Below are positions 47,085-60,052 of a stretch of DNA of 64,000 nucleotides, piece after piece. The position numbers were made by a program, and so were the translations under genes. Below the pieces are notes generated by a model. That model saw only the letters and a program-made list of their open reading frames with translations. It did not search any database and was not told the origin of the DNA. Each line of letters begins with the position of its first letter. Position 1 is the stretch's first letter. Origin of the DNA: Ehretia macrophylla (Eukaryota; Streptophyta; Magnoliopsida; Boraginales; Ehretiaceae); the NCBI GenBank assembly GCA_037974665.1, contig CM075767.1:6659501-6723500 (forward strand), read 5' to 3'.

Positions 47085-48333
47085 TTATTTTTTGCTGTAC
47101 CACAAAACAAGATTGTTACCTACATAAAAGCAACCTCCAGTAGTGTTTTTCCTATCATCCACATTACCAGCCCAATCTGCATCACTAAAACCTGCAAGAT
47201 TCGTGTTAGTGTCATTAGTGTACCAAATACCAAAATTAATAGTCCCACTCACATATTTTATGACTCTCTTTACAGCTTTTAAGTTTGATTCTTTTGGATC
47301 AGCTTGAAACCTAGTACACACTCCTACACTAAAACAAATATCAGGTCGACTAGCAGTTAAATACAGTAAGCTCCCTATCATGCTTCTATAAAAACTTGCA
47401 TCCACAGACTTCTCATTCCCATTTTTCATCAACTTTGTGCTTGACCCCATTGGAGTCCTCATGTGCTTTGCATCTTTCAAACCAAACATTTTCACAAGAT
47501 TCTTGGCATATTTCTCCTGAGAGATGAAAATGCCATTCTTGCACTGCCTCACCTGCACACTTAGAAAATATGTCAGTTTTCCAACCATACTTATTTCAAA
47601 TTCATGCTGCATCTGATCAACAAATTCATCACCATTGCTTTTAGATGTTGCACCAAAGACTATTTCATCAACATAAATTTGAGCAATCAAAATTCCAGGT
47701 ATGAATGAACAAAGTCTTATCAGCACTCCCTCTTTTATATCCCTTTTCAAGCAAAAATTTGGTTAACCTCTCATACCAAGCTCTTGGAACTTGTTTCAGT
47801 CCATTCAAGGCCTTTTTTAATTTAAAAACATAATCAGGATGATGAGGATCTTCAAATCTTTTAGGTTGTTCAACATAAGTTTCTTCATTAAGTATACCAT
47901 TTAAGAAAGAACTCTTTACATTCATTTGGTATAACTTAATTTTCAACACACATGCAATAGACAACAGAAGCCTGATTGACTCTAACCTAGCAACTGGAGT
48001 AAAAGTTTCCTCAAAATCTATGCCCTCAACTTGAGTGTATCCCTGAGCAACTAACCTAGCCTTGTTTCTGGTTATGTTGCCATATTCATTAGTATTGTTC
48101 CTAAAAATCCATTTTGTCCCAATTACATTTGTGTCTTTTAGTCTAGGAACTAAGACCCATACATCATTCCTAATAAATTGGTTCAACTCTTCTTGCATAG
48201 CATTGATCCAACTTTCATCTTCTAAGGCCTCCTTTACATTTTTTGGCTCAATGGGGGAAGTAAAGCATACATACCTGACCATTTCCCTGTAGTTTACCTT
48301 TTGCTTGTTTCGAGTTCGAACTCCATCATGCAA
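47085..48333 (-). pseudogene. Copia reverse transcriptase
   Basis: Two overlapping frames (48333-47668 and 47750-47085) joined by a frameshift near 47.7 kb. The first has WIFRNNTNEYGNITRNKARL, ARLVAQGYTQVEGIDFEETF and FLNGILNEETYVEQP. The second carries the catalytic box as YVDE instead of YVDD, so the second catalytic Asp is lost. It continues with GSLLYLTASRPDICF and SDADWAGN. The missing Asp alone would disable polymerisation, in addition to the frameshift. Confidence 0.93.
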
Positions 48334-48399
48334 GGAACCAATGATATCACCTCTTGAGTGATTCTTTTGAACTCTACTTGAAGGTTAAGCTATATGAAG

Positions 48400-49370
48400 T
48401 TATGAAAATCTTTGTTCAAGTCCCTTTGTTTCAGCGTCTATTGTACCATATTCAGCATCTGTTGCGTCAGCTTCAGTCTCTGTTGTAGCAGTTCCAATTT
48501 CAGTTTCTGATCTATGCATTCTAGCTTCTGCTGCGACATGTTCAATTTCTGCTGCGACAGTATCTGCTGCTTCTCCTGAATTATTCTCAGTGTCTGCTGC
48601 AGCAGTTTCTGGAACAAAGTCGCCTGCTTCAACATTTGTTTCACCAGCTTTTAAGGCACCTACATTATCATTCACCACAATATTAGTTGACTCCATCATA
48701 GTAAGAGTATGTAAATTGAATACCTTATAAGCTCGACAATTTGTAGAGTAGCCTAAGAATATACCTTTGTCGGATTTTGTATCAAACTTACCTCTTGGCT
48801 TTCTGTCCTTTAAGATGTAGCAAACACTCCCAAACACATGAAAATGATTGAGTGAAGGTTTATTACCTTTCCAAATTTCATATGGAGTTTTAAGTGTACC
48901 TGGACGAAGATATACTCGATTCACTGTGTAACAAGCAGTGTTAACAGCTTCAGCCCAAAATTTATTAGGAATATTATTTGCATTTAACATCATACGAGCC
49001 ATTTCCTGCAAAAGCCTATTTCTTCTTTCTACAACACCATTTTGCTGTGGTGTCTTAGGTGCAGAAAATTCATGAGCAATTCCATGCATATCACAGAAAT
49101 CAGAGAAGATATGATTCTCAAACTCCTTACCATGATCACTTCTTATTCTAACAATTTTCCTATGTGAGAATCATTTTCATTTGAAATTTTTAGGCACAGT
49201 CTCTTGAATGCATCAATTGTATTTGATTTTGCCCTAAAAAATTCAACCCATGAATATCTAGAAAAATCATCAACGCAAACAAACACATACCTTTTTCCAC
49301 CAAGGCTTTCAGTTTGCATAGGACCTATAAGATCCAAATGTAAGAGTTCTAAGGTCCTTTTTTGTGGCAA
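48400..49370 (-). pseudogene. Copia integrase
   Basis: The pieces 49370-49143 and 49089-48400 are joined by a frameshift. The first contains LELLHLDLIGPMQTESLGG and FVCVDDFSRYSWVEFF (the D of the DDE triad). The second contains HEFSAPKTPQQNGVVERRN (the E) and the C-terminal FWAEAVNTACYTVNRV, PYEIWKGNKPSLNHFHVFG and GIFLGYS. It ends in a Glu/Thr/Ala-rich linker with repeated CTGCTGCAGC words in the DNA. Catalyses insertion of the cDNA; inactive here. Confidence 0.92.
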
Positions 49371-49463
49371 TCTGTTGCAGTTATTTATGAGTAGTCTTTA
49401 CCTACTTTCCAAGTTGACATGGACTACAAACCTTATGCCTCAATCTTTTCAATTTAGGAACTC

Positions 49464-49925
49464 CTAGAACAATTCCTGGTTCACAAGTTTGCTTAGAGTT
49501 TTGAAATTCAGATGTCCTAACTTGAGGTGCCACAGTTTAGTATTATCAACTATGTTGTTTTGACAAACAAAATTCTGTTTATGTGGAACAGAAAGCATAT
49601 AGCAATTGTCTATCGACTTACTTCCTACAAGAACACATTTGTTAGAATTATTAGTTACTTCATAACCATCCTTGGTAAAGTTTACTAGCAACTCTTGATC
49701 ACACAATTGACTAATACTAATAAGGTTTCTTTGAGTCCTTCTACATGCAAAACTTTCTTCAATCTTGGAAAGCCTTTGAGAGCAAAAGTTCATTTTTCAA
49801 GAACACGACCTTTTTCACTATCGCCAAAGGTAACTTCTCCATTATTGCATGACTTGTAGTTTTTTATAATTTCTATTTCACCTATCATGTGCCTAGAACA
49901 ACCACTGTCAAAGTACCAAGAGTAA
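49464..49925 (-). pseudogene. Copia protease and GAG-pre-integrase segment
   Basis: The protease active-site text WYFDSGCSRHMIG is encoded at about 49868-49910. It is followed by the GAG-pre-integrase domain with ISQLCDQ and LWHLKLGHLNF, the HHCC zinc-binding lead into integrase. The two lie in a stop- and frameshift-interrupted stretch (open frame 49793-49464). Confidence 0.85.
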
Positions 49926-50027
49926 GTAGGACATGCTTTCAAGGTAGCGTAAGAGACAAGACAAGTTATAGGAGACTTCCTTACCCAAATCTGTTTTACC
50001 TTTTGCTACAACAAGTGGAGATAAGCT

Positions 50028-50394
50028 CTATTTCTCTTTTTCAATGCCCTCATAAGCTTGTAGCAACGAGGTCTGATATGACCAGGAGTGAAGCAATAAT
50101 GACAAATAGGAATAAATTTCCTTACCTGTGAAGTTCCTGTTTTTGTGCCAAGTTTGTTGCAACAGATTTTTCTGCCTTTGATTTTTTAGCTTCTTTGACA
50201 AAAACTGTTTGACTTGTTGATACTTCTTCTTGATGTCCCAATCCAGTATGATCCCTGCAAGATTTTTGAATGGATAACATATAATCAAGCTTTTCAGTAC
50301 CTGAGTTCATCATCTTGAAGCCTCGCTGAATCTGTGATAGTTTCTGCTGCAGCATGTCGGCCTTTTGCTGACTTTCTCCTAATGATTTATGCAA
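50028..50394 (-). pseudogene. C-terminal gag part with second zinc knuckle
   Basis: A Gln/Lys-rich coiled-coil-like stretch (50394-50122) is followed, in another frame, by an intact CX2CX4HX4C knuckle, CHYCFTPGHIRPRC, at 50104-50063. Sirevirus gag proteins often carry two knuckles. The switch of frame between the parts shows further decay. Confidence 0.75.
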
Positions 50395-50508
50395 CTCAAC
50401 CTTTTCTCTTTCAAGTTCAGCAATCTTGGTTCATTGATCTTGATTCACCCTGCACATGATCAACCATTGTTGGTACATCATTTTGTAGGTCCTTATGAAC
50501 TTGTCTTT

Positions 50509-51725
50509 TTATTCATCACTGTCCAATTCAGAATCAGTTTCACAATCTGAAATAACCAATCTTACTGCTGATGTTGTTGTAAATTCTGTTGCAGTGTGTT
50601 CAGTTCCTATCTCAGCATCTGTCACAGCGTCTATCTTAGCATTTGTCTGGTCTGCTGCAGCACAGAACGCAACATAGTTGCTTGTGTGCTCTTCATCGCT
50701 GCTGCTGTTACTTTCTGATTCTCCATCGCTCCATGCAGCATTCAAGGGTTTCTTTTTTCGTTTCAAGTTATTGGCACACTCCGATTGAATGTGACCAAAT
50801 CCTTCACTCTTTACATTGAATTCCCTTATTCTTTTTCTTTCCATCAAACATTTTTTTTCCTTTTGCTTCTTGAAAGTTTCAGTATTTGCTGCAGCATGAG
50901 GATTTTTGCCGATGCTTGTGAACTTTGGGCCTTTAGTTTGATTCTTCCATTTTTTAAACACCTTTTTGAAATTCTTTGTTAGAAGAGCCAGAGATTCCAT
51001 CAATTTATCATCATCAGAAAGATCTTCATCCTCCTGCTTTTGAATTTCTGCTTGTAGTGCAATGCCCTTTTCTTTTCTTTTCTGCTTGAATTTTATCTCA
51101 AAGGTCTGTAGAGACCCCATAAGTTCATCAAGCTTCATGGTATCCACATCCTTTGCTTCTTTGATTGTTGCAACTTTAATAGCAAATCTGTCCGGAAGCG
51201 ACCTCAACGTTTTTCTCACCATCTTTAAGTCTGAGTATTTTTCTCCCAGTATAAAAGCTTCGTTTGCTACGTCACAAAGCTTAGCTTTAAATTCAGCAAT
51301 GGTTTCATCCTCGTGCATCCGCAATTCTTCAACCTTGTTGCAAGTATTTATAATTTCGACACTTGCACTGCAACAGTACCTTCATATGCCGTTTGCAAGA
51401 TTTTCCAAGCTTCTTTCGCTGTTTCATAGGATGAAATAAGCTTGAATTGATTCAGATCCACGGCATTAAAAATAGCATTCAACGCCTTTGAATTGTGGAT
51501 GGCCGCCGAGTCTTTAGCTTTGGTCCATTGCAATTCAGATTTTTTCTCAACAGTGCCTTCAGTAGTTGTGGCAGTAGGGTATTCCCATTCACTTAACACA
51601 GCTCTCCAAGTAGCTTCATCAATAGCTTTAATGAAAGCTTTCATCTATGCCTTCCAATATGAATAGTTTGTGCCATCGAGAAGAGGTGGTTTATTGACGG
51701 ATCCACAATCACGTAAACTGTCCAT
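50509..51725 (-). pseudogene. Copia gag polyprotein
   Basis: Starts with ATG at 51725 (MDSLRDCGS, then a TAG just before 51644). It continues with WRAVLSEWEYPT, ETAKEAWKILQTAYEGT, a frameshift near 51.33 kb, then DETIAEFKAKLCDVANEAFILGEK, VRKTLRSLPDRF and LDELMGSLQTFE. This is the UBN2-type gag of Sireviruses. The first zinc knuckle (near 50.78-50.82 kb) has lost its first two Cys codons through two compensating indels, leaving GFGHIQSEC in frame. Gag would form the particle that houses reverse transcription. Confidence 0.92.
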
Positions 51726-51784
51726 ATCTGCACAAATAACCAGAAAAAAACTCTTTCAGAGATCTAACTAAGTCAGTTCAGTAA

Positions 51785-51800
51785 CCTGCACTTGATGCCA
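51785..51800 (-). promoter_or_regulatory. Primer-binding site of the copia element, degraded
   Basis: On the minus strand, tggcatcaagtgc lies two bases inside the 5' LTR and matches the initiator-tRNA-Met-complementary tggtatcagagc with a few changes. Position right, sequence partly eroded. Confidence 0.6.
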
Positions 51801-51802
51801 CT

Positions 51803-52691
51803 TGATAGTTTCTGATTAGTATATTGTTGTAACAGAAGTTAAAACAAAATAAATAAACACATGCAAAAGGTAAAGACACCGAGATTTAACGTGGTTCAAC
51901 CGTGCGGTCTACGTCCACGGGACCTCCCCTAGTCCAACAAACCTGTTTCATTAATAAATCACAAGTTACAATATCAATGGACTTACACAAATAAAGACTC
52001 CCTCTTGACTTTGACGCCTTGACGATGAACTCCTTAATGAACCTAGGTTTGGCAAGCTCCCCTCGACTTGCAATGTTCTCTCCCGAGAACTACACCTTTT
52101 TCTTGCGAAAAATAAATAGAACAATAACAAACTAAAAACTCTTTCAATCAAAGATTAAAACAATAAGCATAGCGGAAGCATAAATAAGCTGTCTGTTTCA
52201 CAGTCTGCTGCAGCAATACATGGATTATCAGATTTCCTCTATTACTGACTTCTGTTGCATCATATCGTCAATCTGCTATAGCAAAACCTGACAGCTCAAA
52301 AATATTCAATCAATTCCTTATTTTTTGCTCTGTTTCTCTCTCTTTTTCTCTGCACCTTTTAGACGTGTGAGGCTCTCTATAAATGCTAAATTAGTTGCCT
52401 AAACCTCCACAAGGTAATCCGTGCTTGGGCCAAGACTTTGTCTCCAAGCAAGTCCTGAATAAGGCAACCTTACTTTTTTGAAAAAGAAAACTTCAATCAC
52501 CTTTTAATGTAAATGTCAATTTGCCTTTTTCAATTCTCTTATAAATATAGTAAACCTGTCAATCATAATTCTCAAACATATATGCACATATCATAATTAA
52601 ATTCAAATTGAATTAAGTCAAAGCATAATTTTGGCAAAACAAAAATTTCACAGCATTTGTTGTAGAAAATGGTGCAGCAAGGGGCGTAACA
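51803..52691 (-). repeat. 5' LTR of the copia element
   Basis: 889 bp, TG...CA, aligned with the LTR at 42531-43420. It keeps the stretch lost from the other copy (cgtggttcaaccgtgcgg). It would carry the promoter for the element. Confidence 0.93.
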
Positions 52692-52696
52692 GAAAG

Positions 52697-52984
52697 CATT
52701 CGTTCATATTCTCTTTATCTTATTTATTTGTATTTGCTTATATAGAAGTCCTTGATCCAATAGAGTGACTTAGGTGCATGGTGGTTGAACATTGAAGGTC
52801 TAAGTCATAGACACTTGTTTCTAGATTATGTTCATCACTGAATGATTGAGTTGGGCACTTCATCAGGTTTAGATTATAGTGAGTTAGTCTTCTGCGAAGG
52901 GTGACCTGCCTTGTTCATTGGTAAGTTTTCAGACTAGCCTCACTAGTTGTTGAGTCACACATTAAACGGACCACTTAGGTATAA
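52697..52984. repeat. Middle piece of the host repeat
   Basis: Lies between the copia element and the next LTR-like insertion. Probably continuous with 42448-42530 and 55651-55850 before the insertions. No coding potential. Confidence 0.45.
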
Positions 52985-55650
52985 TGTAATACCCCAATCC
53001 CTCACGAGACCGAAGGCTCTAATAACCATGCTAATCACAACCCAATTTCAACCCGGTCACAAAATTTAGGAAAAACGGACGGAGTTTTCCCTATTTATAG
53101 GACTATTTGGAAACCTGTAAACTACAACATACAACCATAAGACCATAATCCACAACTTCAATTTGTTTCATCCCTATCAGCATGCAAGTCAACTAAACAG
53201 AAGAGCAAACAATTGAAGTTATTACAAACCACTAGCACCTAACTATCACCCAAGACTAACCGAGGAATGTTTTCATGAGATGCAACAAGAATAATAACAT
53301 ATATAACACAAAGTAACAAAGTTAATTAGACAAGTATTTAACCACGTATAAAAAGGATACAGTTCCATGTTTGTCTTCAATCACGAGCCACGAGCCAAGA
53401 TCTTCAAGAAAGTGCTGAGAAAACCCTTACTCCTCCAAGTTGGGGTACTCCGGATGTACCCCGATCCTATGACATTTTCTCCTGAGGTAGGTCCATATGC
53501 CCAGCAGGTGAACCACGCCTCTGGGTTAATGGAGTATACTCAGCGAGAAAGGGAATAGGTACCATGGTAGTCGAAGGAGCACAGCAAGCTCGACACCGCT
53601 CGTGTTTCTTGACGCTACCATGTCCGAAAAGGTTGCACAACCTGACACGAATTCAAGAATTCACGAGATAATATCAAACAAACACGAGTAACCACGAGAT
53701 AACAAATAACTGGTACATGTAAACTTATCAATTAGCTAAATCGTATAATCTAAAAACAATGAAATAAACTAAGATGCACAAAAGGGTTAAAGACTCTCTC
53801 ACCTTTACCGAGCTCCAAGATACAAGATTGTATTCACATCACTCTCAATCGCCTTGAACCTAATACCAAGCATTACTTCAATTATTCTTTAACTACAACA
53901 TTTATTAATTATTCATCCAGGTTAGCTAACTTATAGTCTCACACATTTAGCATACAATACCTATTAAAAAGTCTATCCTTAACAAGATGCCACCTTATAT
54001 GCTTAAACTTAACATATGTTCCAAGCAACCATTCTAGTGGTCTAGTGTACAAGTCTTAAGCATAACTTTAATCATGCAACATTAAATACAAGCAATATGA
54101 ACATCCTAACAAGATATAAGCATTAAACATGAGAATAACTATATATGTGCACAAAGGGGTCATCAACACATTTTTCACGAAACTCTACAAATAGCTTAAA
54201 TCTATATTAGACATGCATATAGACACATAACAAGCAACTACAAGCTCATACAAGCACTAAAGCAACCAAATCTCACATTTTCTCCTTTGTTCAACTAGGC
54301 TATTTAGCTTCCTACCAGAATTCAAGGATCAAATTAAGCTAGCTAACCATCTTACCAATTTAAGAATATCTAAGTACTTTATTTAGAGCCTCCAAATCAT
54401 AACCTAGAGTACAAGTATACGAAAATACTGAAAATGCCTCTTTGTGGGTTTACACTACAAGTACCAATTTCGGAACCCAAAAAAGCAAAACAAAGGCACT
54501 TCTAAGGCTTCAATACTTAATAAAGACTAGACATAATCTCGAAACATGTCCGGATTCGAGTTAACCTCGAAACCCCTTATTAAAGTAGCCTAATTTGATC
54601 AAATTATTCAAAATTTGTACATGACAAGCGCAACTAACATTTTTCTCACGCTCAAGGACCTAATTAGCAACTACTAGATGTCTCGAATCGAATTAAATTA
54701 CAACTTTTTTCGGAACCCTAGTTTGGCACTATTCATCATCTTCTCCAAGTTGCATTTTGAATTTCTAGCCAATCAAGAAGCTAACTAACTTCAAAAGTTT
54801 GCTCTACATACTTATTTTAGCATATTTGAAGCAAATAAATTAAGCTAGAACACAATAATTTATTATTCAGGTTTTTTTATTATTCATCATATTCCTTAAG
54901 TGAAATCTTGTCTAAAACTTAGTTTCAAGCTATACCAATGTATATACAAGGTCTCTAGCATGTAATAATACTATATAGAACAAGAATCAAACATATTATG
55001 GCACATTAATGGCAAAATCCTAAAATTGCAAAATTGAACATAAACTTTAAAACTCCATGAAAATGCAAAAATTCCCTCACAATGATGTTATAGACAAGTG
55101 GTTGATGCTCCCTAGTGCTCCAATCTCCTCCTAGACCAAGCCAAATGACTAAATTCTTGCTCAAAGTTGAAGAAATTTTTTTCCTTCTTGCCTCTTAGGG
55201 TTCATGGGTTTGGGGGGATTATTTTTGCAATTTTGGCTTTTTATTTTGTTGAGTAATTGGCTTATATGATAATATATTGGATAATTATATGAGTAGGTTA
55301 CATTATGTGAAGTCAAATGCTAATAAAACCTTGGTCAAATGAGCTTAACTTCAATTGTTTGTTAACTAATTCAAAACTAGTGTTTTTACATACGTAACAC
55401 TATTCAAGTGACACGAAAAATATTTTTCAAACGTATACTCCCGACCCCAAAAGCTCAAAACTATAATTTCCCGACTCTTTTTATATGTTATGTGCAAAAC
55501 TATTAAATCGAACATTTAAAACATTCAAATTTTATATGAATAGTGCCCTATAAATAAAACAATTAAGCAAGAAAAGAAATACACATAAAATGCTCAAAAA
55601 GATATGCAACATTTATTTAAAAAGATGTGATGAAATTCCCGGGCATTACA
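52985..55650 (-). mobile_element. Probable solo LTR of a Ty3-type retrotransposon
   Basis: In minus orientation it runs from TGTAATGCCCGGG (55650) to GGGGTATTACA (52985). This TG...CA unit is ~2.67 kb, with the TGTAAYRCCC start common in plant Tekay-like chromovirus LTRs. Flanks are tataa and tatga, one mismatch from a 5-bp duplication. It has no pol ORF. The GC-richer part at about 53380-53650 and the long AT-rich body resemble the element at 32110-34687, which may be a related family in opposite orientation. Confidence 0.65.
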
Positions 55651-58600
55651 TATGAGGTCTTAATAGGTAAAATAAAAAATAGTGATCAATGATACCTTCT
55701 GCTAGTAAGTGGTCAATACTCTTAATCTTGAGTATATGTGGATGAACTGACAAAATCATATTCATGTGCTTTGATGAACTATGGGTGAGACCTCAGCTAT
55801 AGGTCAACAACTCTATGTGCTGGACATATGGGTGTAACTTGTTGGAACGTGCATATGTAATTTAGAATTGAAGAAAATATAAGTTGTTCTTATTCATCTA
55901 ATGTGTATATGCTTACATATATATACACAAACAACAATGATTCTAGGAGAGTAATCAATGGATGTCAATCCCTAAAAATCAGGCATATTAAAAGAATAAG
56001 AAACTCTCCCTAATTTACAACTGTGTATTTATTTCTAGAGAAGTCAGAGGATTTGTGAGATTCTTCAACACTCCCCACTACAAATAAAAGAATACAAGAA
56101 AATACCAATAAGATCGAGGCCTGAATTTGATTTAGTGTCCTTAAAATTTTTATCACCCTACTATGCTACTTATGGTCGACAACGCAAGTCTTCCAAGATA
56201 CAATGATTATTGTGTTGTAATTATAGCACTTCAAATCACAAGAAATGGCGAACCTAATAAAGTAGAACGTTCTCTCAATTTTGTATACTCTATATGAATG
56301 CATTCTTTTGAATACTCTATTTCGTGCAAAAAACAATCCGAGTATTTATATGAAAACGTGTAATAGTTTTCATACTAGAATAATGACCACTTAATTGCTG
56401 AGATTAATTCTGAATAATGAAATTAATGAATAGAAAATAAATATATGTAACTGACAACTCATTTATTTCTCATACTTATTCCTAAAATAAATCCTGAAAT
56501 AAATTTTGAATATATTTATTGCTAGAATAAATTATGAAAATAATTACATCCAAAAATAAAGTCATGATCGGATCCTCACAACAACTCGAAGCCAACTGGA
56601 TTTATTTTTCTCATGTAAACAAATCCACTTCCTCAATTTTATTATTTCAAGTTGATCCTTCAATTTTGTCATTAAATTTCTTATTCATTGCTTATTCGGG
56701 TTTGACATGTGAGACCCGAGCATGCATTTCAAGTGCATTAATTTACTTAAAACATTATTTGATAGTATTATGTACTAATTATGTGTTTATCTATTTAAAT
56801 ACATCATATTTGCATTTAACTTCAATTTGAATTACATTTTATCTAAATTTCCTAGGAAGGTAAACTTGTAAATTATGCATGTATTGAAGGGTAAAACAGT
56901 CTTTACACTATTAGTTATCTTCTAGCTTGGTATAATTGTAATTTGAACAAGATAGCAAGGACAACTTAGTCATTTTGGCTTGTAGGATATTTTGACTCAT
57001 CTTTGACCTAGTATTTAATCTCATTTGACCATAAATTAGCAAAATTTAAAAATTCCAAGAGGGAGAGAAGAGAGAGGCAGCCAAATAGAGAGAGAAGAGA
57101 ATATATTTTGCTATTTTGAGACCTTGGCATTTTGAGAGCAAATGTAGCATTTTGGAGCACCTAGAGTTGGTTTTTGGCAAAGTTTCTTTCTAGCTTTATT
57201 GTTCCTTGCATCTTCTAGCATACATAAACATCTAAGGTGAGGGATTTCTTGTACTCTATGTTTAGATCATGTTGTATATGTTTATAAGCTTGTTTTATGG
57301 TTGGAAGTTGCTCATAATGCAAGGTTAACTCTACTAGTGATTGTTTTATGGTTTATATGGAGTAATATGTATATGTTGCTATGTAAATGTTTAGAGAATG
57401 TTTCTATAGAGTTATATCTTGTGTTGATAGCTAGATATGGTCTTTTACAAGTGTTTATATGTATTAGCATAGGAAATAAGAGCACAAAAGCATGTTTGTA
57501 GCTTAGGAATCAAGGTGTATATGTGTTGTAGGAAAGTGTTCCGGGCGGAAGTGTTACCGGTCTTGTTGAACACTGTCTTCTTTCCTTGCTGCAATGTCTT
57601 CTTCAAGAAAAAGTTTCAAGTGGTTTAGCAGAAAATTGAATGTCACCTTCTCTATTTGGTAAGTGTTTATAGTTCAAGTAAATGCTTAATTTCGTGCCAA
57701 CTATATCCAAAATATAGTAGTACCATATACATATTTATTTTGAACATAAAAAAATGGTAGATGAGCTAAGAAAAACTATGAGAATTTCTTACGAATTAAT
57801 ATTTCCTAGCATCTCGGCAAGGTATAATAGTTATTTAGTAACAGAGAAATGGTCAGTAAATGCTTTCCAATAATTTAATGAATCAGATGGTCCAAATGCC
57901 AGAGAGACCAGATCGGCCATACCAAGAAGGAAAATGTTCTATTTGCTACATGTATATATTTATATAAAGCAATAGCTTTGCTGGAGTTGAAGTTGTATGT
58001 AAAAGTGTTTATGAGTTTTGTTTTGAATAAGAGAGAGTCTCCCTCCTCCATGATTCAAGATCAATCAAAAGTCAACTCTACAAGTCAGGTATAACTTATG
58101 CACTGGAATATATATTTAGTTTCTGTATCTTGTGTATATAAGCACACGTTTGTAAGGAGTCAATATAATAATTACAATTCTTAAAACTCGTTTGTTTCTA
58201 TTTTACTTGTTAGTTACTGCATTCTTTTATTTTAATTATAATATGCATCCGTTGTTGGCATTTACTGGATCCATTTTGCAGCTCTTTACTTGTTGGTTAT
58301 ATCATGTTTTGATCTGTAATTTACTGTAAATAGATAATATCAAATGAATCTTAAGTGAACATAACACCATATGTGTTGCAACGAGTGCTTCATTTATATA
58401 TAATATGTCTATGTGGATATAATGGACAAATAATTATATAAAGTGAATATATTATAAATTATGTGTCAAGACTATCATGATAAGATAAATCCAATAAACA
58501 AGGCCAAGCCTTTCAATGGCGAAGAACTTCCTTTAGATCACAAGGGACTGGATGACATTTATAGATATCGTTGTCATCTTGATCCAAAAATCATGATGTT

Positions 58601-60050
58601 AAATTCATCATATTGTAAGAATAAATTAAGTTAAAGATGAGTCCTCATCTTTTGGGTAGTGATATAATGTCATAATCCAAGATCCAAAAACATTCTCTAT
58701 CTCAACATAAAAAATAAGTCTCATCATGAAGTACTGAAGGTAGATTATAGTTCAAATAGAAATTTTCCTTGAATTAGGGTGTTAATTTCTTCATATTTCT
58801 AGGAAGTGATTGTTTGTAGAGGCTTTTCGTACTGATAACGTGTTGTAAAATAATCAACAAATGCAATAAAGAAATAATATAAGGAATACAATTATTAGAA
58901 GAAAGAAGAGATAATTATTGAGATATTTCTTGTGTCTATTTCCTTTTTATAACATCTCTATTTATAACTAAAAGAATACAGTGATGATGTTCCACTCATA
59001 GTCATGATTATCACCCATCAATTAGCTTTCCTAAAGTAAGCTTTACTTTCTTGTCACATGGGCATCACATTGAATATCCACATTTCATAACAAAAAGAAG
59101 ACTTGTTAGGGCAAAGAAAGACATATATATCATAAGACAAAAATAACGTTAGTGGAGAATGATGGATAAGAAATAATGAAGAAGAGATGAAACATATAAG
59201 AAACGTATGAGAAAGAAACTAAGGTAAAAACAATAATAAGAGAAATAAGAAGATCTATAAAATTACATTGGCTTTGAGACAGGAAACAAGAAAATAAATG
59301 AGAATTACATTTTATATAGTAAGTTATATATTTTGATACTGAGACAAAGTAGAATGTAAAATATGAAAGAATATATTGTTACGTAACAAAGTTATCTGAG
59401 CTTAGAATTTTATAAAGTACAATACTTATAGTTATCAAATAGTGTAAGTTTAAGTGCAAACTGAATGGATAAAATAAGACTACGTAAGAACATTCAAAAC
59501 AGTTTTATTATAGAAGTTCCGAAGAATCGAATGTGAAGATCATAATATCATCTAATATATATTGAGAAACCCTTTTAGATTATTATTTTGTCTAAGTTAG
59601 ATATTTGAATTTGATCTATTGTTATGCAGTGACAAATTAACTTTGAGGATTTAACATTAGAAAGAAATGTGGAATTAACTTAAAGCTCAATTGAGGTAAG
59701 TTGAACAACCCTCTTGCACCTAGATTCTCTTTGGTTCTCTTCCTATTGCTCCTGTTCAATGTTTCATATTATGAGATTCATTGATTCCGTTCCAATTCAC
59801 TTGTCATTTGAAATCTTGTACTCAATTAATTGTAATCGAATTGTAGTGAGGGACTGTGGTGTTTAAGTATTGATTATGTTATTATCTAGATGGCTAAATA
59901 TATTAATTGTTATGTGTTATCTCTAGAGTTGTGACACCCATTCGGCGGGAGAAATTGCTACGTATTCTTAGTTCTATACCCGTAGGTGGGGGACGCCTCA
60001 CCTTATAGAGGGATGGGGTCACAGGTGGCCATTTTGTTATTTGGTGTGTG
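55651..60050. other. Gene-poor intergenic region
   Basis: 4.4 kb without a supportable gene. The first ~200 bases continue the host repeat. Parts at about 56840-57700 (ending in gagagagaagagagaggc and a leader-like stretch) and 58820-59000 (ctgataacgtgttgtaaaa) look like pieces of old LTRs. The open frames at 56534-56830 and 57301-57501 are AT-rich and featureless. Confidence 0.5.
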
Positions 60051-60052
60051 GA

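Larger units (their letters stand above)
42531..52691 (-). mobile_element. Sirevirus-type Ty1/copia retrotransposon, full length, decayed
   Basis: 10.16 kb, with ~890-bp LTRs at both ends and the perfect 5-bp target-site duplication gaaag at 42526-42530 and 52692-52696. In minus orientation the order is 5' LTR, primer-binding site, gag, protease, integrase, RT, RNase H, extra ORF, polypurine tract, 3' LTR. Integrase before RT defines copia. The gag style, the length and the additional downstream ORF point to the Sirevirus (SIRE) lineage. Stops and frameshifts occur in every domain. The LTRs have visibly diverged, so the insertion is not recent. It is inserted in an older repeat beside a LINE fragment. 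Confidence 0.93.
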
